Under the pieces are notes generated by a model. The model was not told the origin of the DNA. It ran no database searches and was given only the letters and a program-made list of their open reading frames with translations. From JACRBK01 sp964427955 (GTDB taxonomy: Bacteria; Chloroflexota; Anaerolineae; Aggregatilineales; Aggregatilineaceae), in assembly GCA_964427955.1 (NCBI GenBank), contig CAYRWY010000378.1:1-5889 (forward strand): a DNA stretch of 5,889 bases, in the 5' to 3' direction. Shown here one piece after another: positions 4,586 through 5,889 of this stretch. Positions within the stretch are counted from its first letter, which is position 1. Each line of letters opens with the position of its first letter. Position numbers and translations under genes: made by a program.

Positions 4586-5680
4586 CTACTTCGCGACTTT
4601 GAGCGAGTCGCAGTCGGGGCCGCCGGTGATATACAGCTTGAGCGTGACCGCCGTGTCGACGTCGTACTGCTCCCAGGTGGACTGGTTGCCGAACGTACAC
4701 TCGTGCTTCTTGTTATCCTTGTCGCGGATATTTACCTTGTATTTCTCATGGTGATCGCCTTCCCGCTCGCGGCCAAAGCGACCGCTGCCCGACGACAGGG
4801 TGAAGGTCGGCCAGGACGGCGGCGGGATCTTGCCCTCCCCGCTGGCTTTGACGCTGCGCGCGTACCCCCAGCGATCCACCGTGTACGTGCACCACTGGTC
4901 GTAGACCGGCTCGTCGCGATAATCCGTCACCGTGCGGCATTCGCGCCTGAAACTGCCATCGCCCTGATCCACATCTTTACATTCCTGATGCGAGCCGTTG
5001 GGCACTTTGCGGGTGCTGCGCTGCCGCTGCGAACAGTGTTCGCCGTAGGCGTCGCCGGGCACCGTCTCGTCCCACCCGGACCCGGCGCGCGGCTGGAAAT
5101 CCTCGATGTCGATGCTGCGCTCCCAACTGAGCGCCTGGACCGTCCCGGTGGTGCTCTTGCGGTAGGTGACGGCATACACGCCCGCCACCACGCAGATCGC
5201 CAGCAGGATCACGACCCCGGCGATGATCAGTTCCTTCTTGCGCAGGCCGAGAAAGATCGGTTTCTGCGCTTCCTGCTGCTTGACGCGCGCCATCTCCGCG
5301 ACGAACTGCTCTTTGACCACGTCCTTGCGGGTGTCGGATTCCGCGACCCCGGTCCCGATCACGCGTTCGCCCTGCGTCTGGGCGACTTTACCCGTGGCCA
5401 GGTCGGCCCCGCACTCGGAACAAAACGTATTGGCCGCGCTGTTGGGCTGGCTGCACGCCGGGCAGATCTTGTCCGCCCCGACGTACTTGTGGTTTTCAAT
5501 CGCGACCATATCTTCTTCTTTAGGGAAGTAGCGCCAGGCCGGGTCCTGGGCCGCGCCGCAGTTGGGGCAGTGCCGGTGCGTCACGCCGAGCAGTTTTTGC
5601 GTGCCGCAGAACCGGCAGTCCCACAGCATTTGATAGGTGCCTTCGCCGTGTTTCTGGACCGGCGGGGGATTGGATGACAT
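4586..5680 (-). CDS. Membrane protein with two N-terminal zinc ribbons; function unknown
   Basis: The protein has 364 residues. Two zinc-ribbon motifs lie at the N terminus: C22-x2-C25 with C38-x2-C41, and C73-x2-C76 with C87-x2-C90, the second of the short 'CPAC...CSECG' type. A charged, coiled-coil-like stretch (115-149) leads into one membrane helix, about 151-173. The remainder (174-364) should lie outside. It opens with QALSWERSIDIEDFQP (182-197), a feature I associate with an unnamed family of bacterial zinc-ribbon membrane proteins, and includes YTVDRWGYARSVKASGEG (266-283). Six cysteines (216, 234, 248, 264, 328, 357) in the outer domain could form disulfides. ATG 5680 is preceded by GAGGT at good spacing. 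The upstream in-frame ATG at 5731 lacks this and adds unrelated residues. An equally long frame on the opposite strand (4565-5677) is a shadow. It may be co-transcribed with the gene ending at 5760. Confidence 0.85.
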   Translation of the reverse strand: MSSNPPPVQKHGEGTYQMLWDCRFCGTQKLLGVTHRHCPNCGAAQDPAWRYFPKEEDMVAIENHKYVGADKICPACSQPNSAANTFCSECGADLATGKVAQTQGERVIGTGVAESDTRKDVVKEQFVAEMARVKQQEAQKPIFLGLRKKELIIAGVVILLAICVVAGVYAVTYRKSTTGTVQALSWERSIDIEDFQPRAGSGWDETVPGDAYGEHCSQRQRSTRKVPNGSHQECKDVDQGDGSFRRECRTVTDYRDEPVYDQWCTYTVDRWGYARSVKASGEGKIPPPSWPTFTLSSGSGRFGREREGDHHEKYKVNIRDKDNKKHECTFGNQSTWEQYDVDTAVTLKLYITGGPDCDSLKVAK

Positions 5681-5684
5681 AGAT

Positions 5685-5689
5685 ACCTC
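5685..5689 (-). promoter_or_regulatory. Ribosome binding site of the zinc-ribbon gene (decides start)
   Basis: On the minus strand GAGGT precedes ATG 5680 by 4-5 nt (ACGAGGTATCTATG). This supports the 364-residue start over the ATG 51 nt upstream. Confidence 0.55.
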
Positions 5690-5759
5690 GTTTCTTAAAA
5701 AATGGTTCCGGCGTGAGCAGCTCGCCCACATCGCGGAAGTTGAAAGATGTCTATGCTAG

Positions 5760-5888
5760 CTATGAGTCTTCAGTGGCGTCCCGCTGGAGGTTGACAACAC
5801 TTGACTTCAACCAGTCTGCGGCCTCATACCATGACGCTTTGCGGCGGGATCTGGGATCAAGCTGGTTCTGAAGTTCCTGGAGCAGATC
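5760..5888 (-). CDS. C-terminal end of an unidentified protein (partial, 42 residues)
   Basis: A minus-strand frame enters from the right edge and ends with TAG at 5760-5762. The residues include LLQELQNQLDPRSRRKASWY followed by EAADWLKSSVVNLQRDATEDS. This is a helical, charged C terminus with coding-like composition, whereas the other two minus frames are broken here. I do not recognise the family. It lies 79 nt upstream of the zinc-ribbon gene on the same strand, so the two may form an operon. No clear terminator or promoter separates them. Confidence 0.55.
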   Translation of the reverse strand, partial: DLLQELQNQLDPRSRRKASWYEAADWLKSSVVNLQRDATEDS

Positions 5889-5889
5889 G

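Noticed and set aside
4565..5677. A 370-codon open frame on the plus strand opposite the zinc-ribbon gene
   Set aside because: Its translation is Arg/Ala/Leu-rich with no recognisable domain, whereas the minus frame has four CxxC motifs, a membrane helix and a proper RBS. It is a shadow caused by high GC.

Overview
The window is GC-rich and looks like a chromosomal segment of an uncultured-type bacterium. I lean towards Chloroflexota (Anaerolineae-like). The reasons are a DUF5667-type membrane protein with a long Pro/Thr tail paired with an ECF sigma factor, a zinc-ribbon membrane protein of a kind I associate with that phylum, and dispersed GC-rich hairpin repeats around CCTCACCCC/GGGGTGAGG cores. 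The assignment rests on recollection of families, not on a marker gene.

Layout. Positions 1-640 hold decayed or partial material: a 25-codon stub ending at 80, a degenerate hairpin element (124-170), a well-formed 124-bp inverted-repeat element (236-359) with a 39-bp tail (360-398), and a start-less gene remnant (420-638). A perfect 11-bp hairpin (638-662) then closes the minus-strand TIR-domain gene (693-1277). An AT-rich spacer (1278-1407) separates this from a two-gene minus-strand operon: the ECF sigma factor (2801-3379) first, overlapping by 8 nt the gene for a single-pass membrane protein (1408-2808) with a DUF5667-like region and a tandemly repeated Pro/Thr tail. A divergent intergenic region (3380-3709) carries candidate sigma promoters, a short palindromic site and an inverted second copy of the repeat. 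It leads to a plus-strand beta-carbonic anhydrase (3710-4291). The spacer 4292-4585 is again repeats. Finally, a minus-strand membrane protein with two zinc ribbons (4586-5680) lies 79 nt downstream of the end of another minus-strand gene (5760-5888, partial).

How the genes relate. Only sigma factor plus DUF5667 protein are a clear functional pair: a cytoplasmic transcription factor translationally coupled to a membrane protein that probably senses or restrains it. The TIR protein, carbonic anhydrase and zinc-ribbon protein look like independent transcription units separated by repeat-laden spacers. I see no CRISPR array, tRNA, rRNA, transposase or complete defence operon. The TIR protein is the only candidate for a defence or signalling activity, and no partner is visible.
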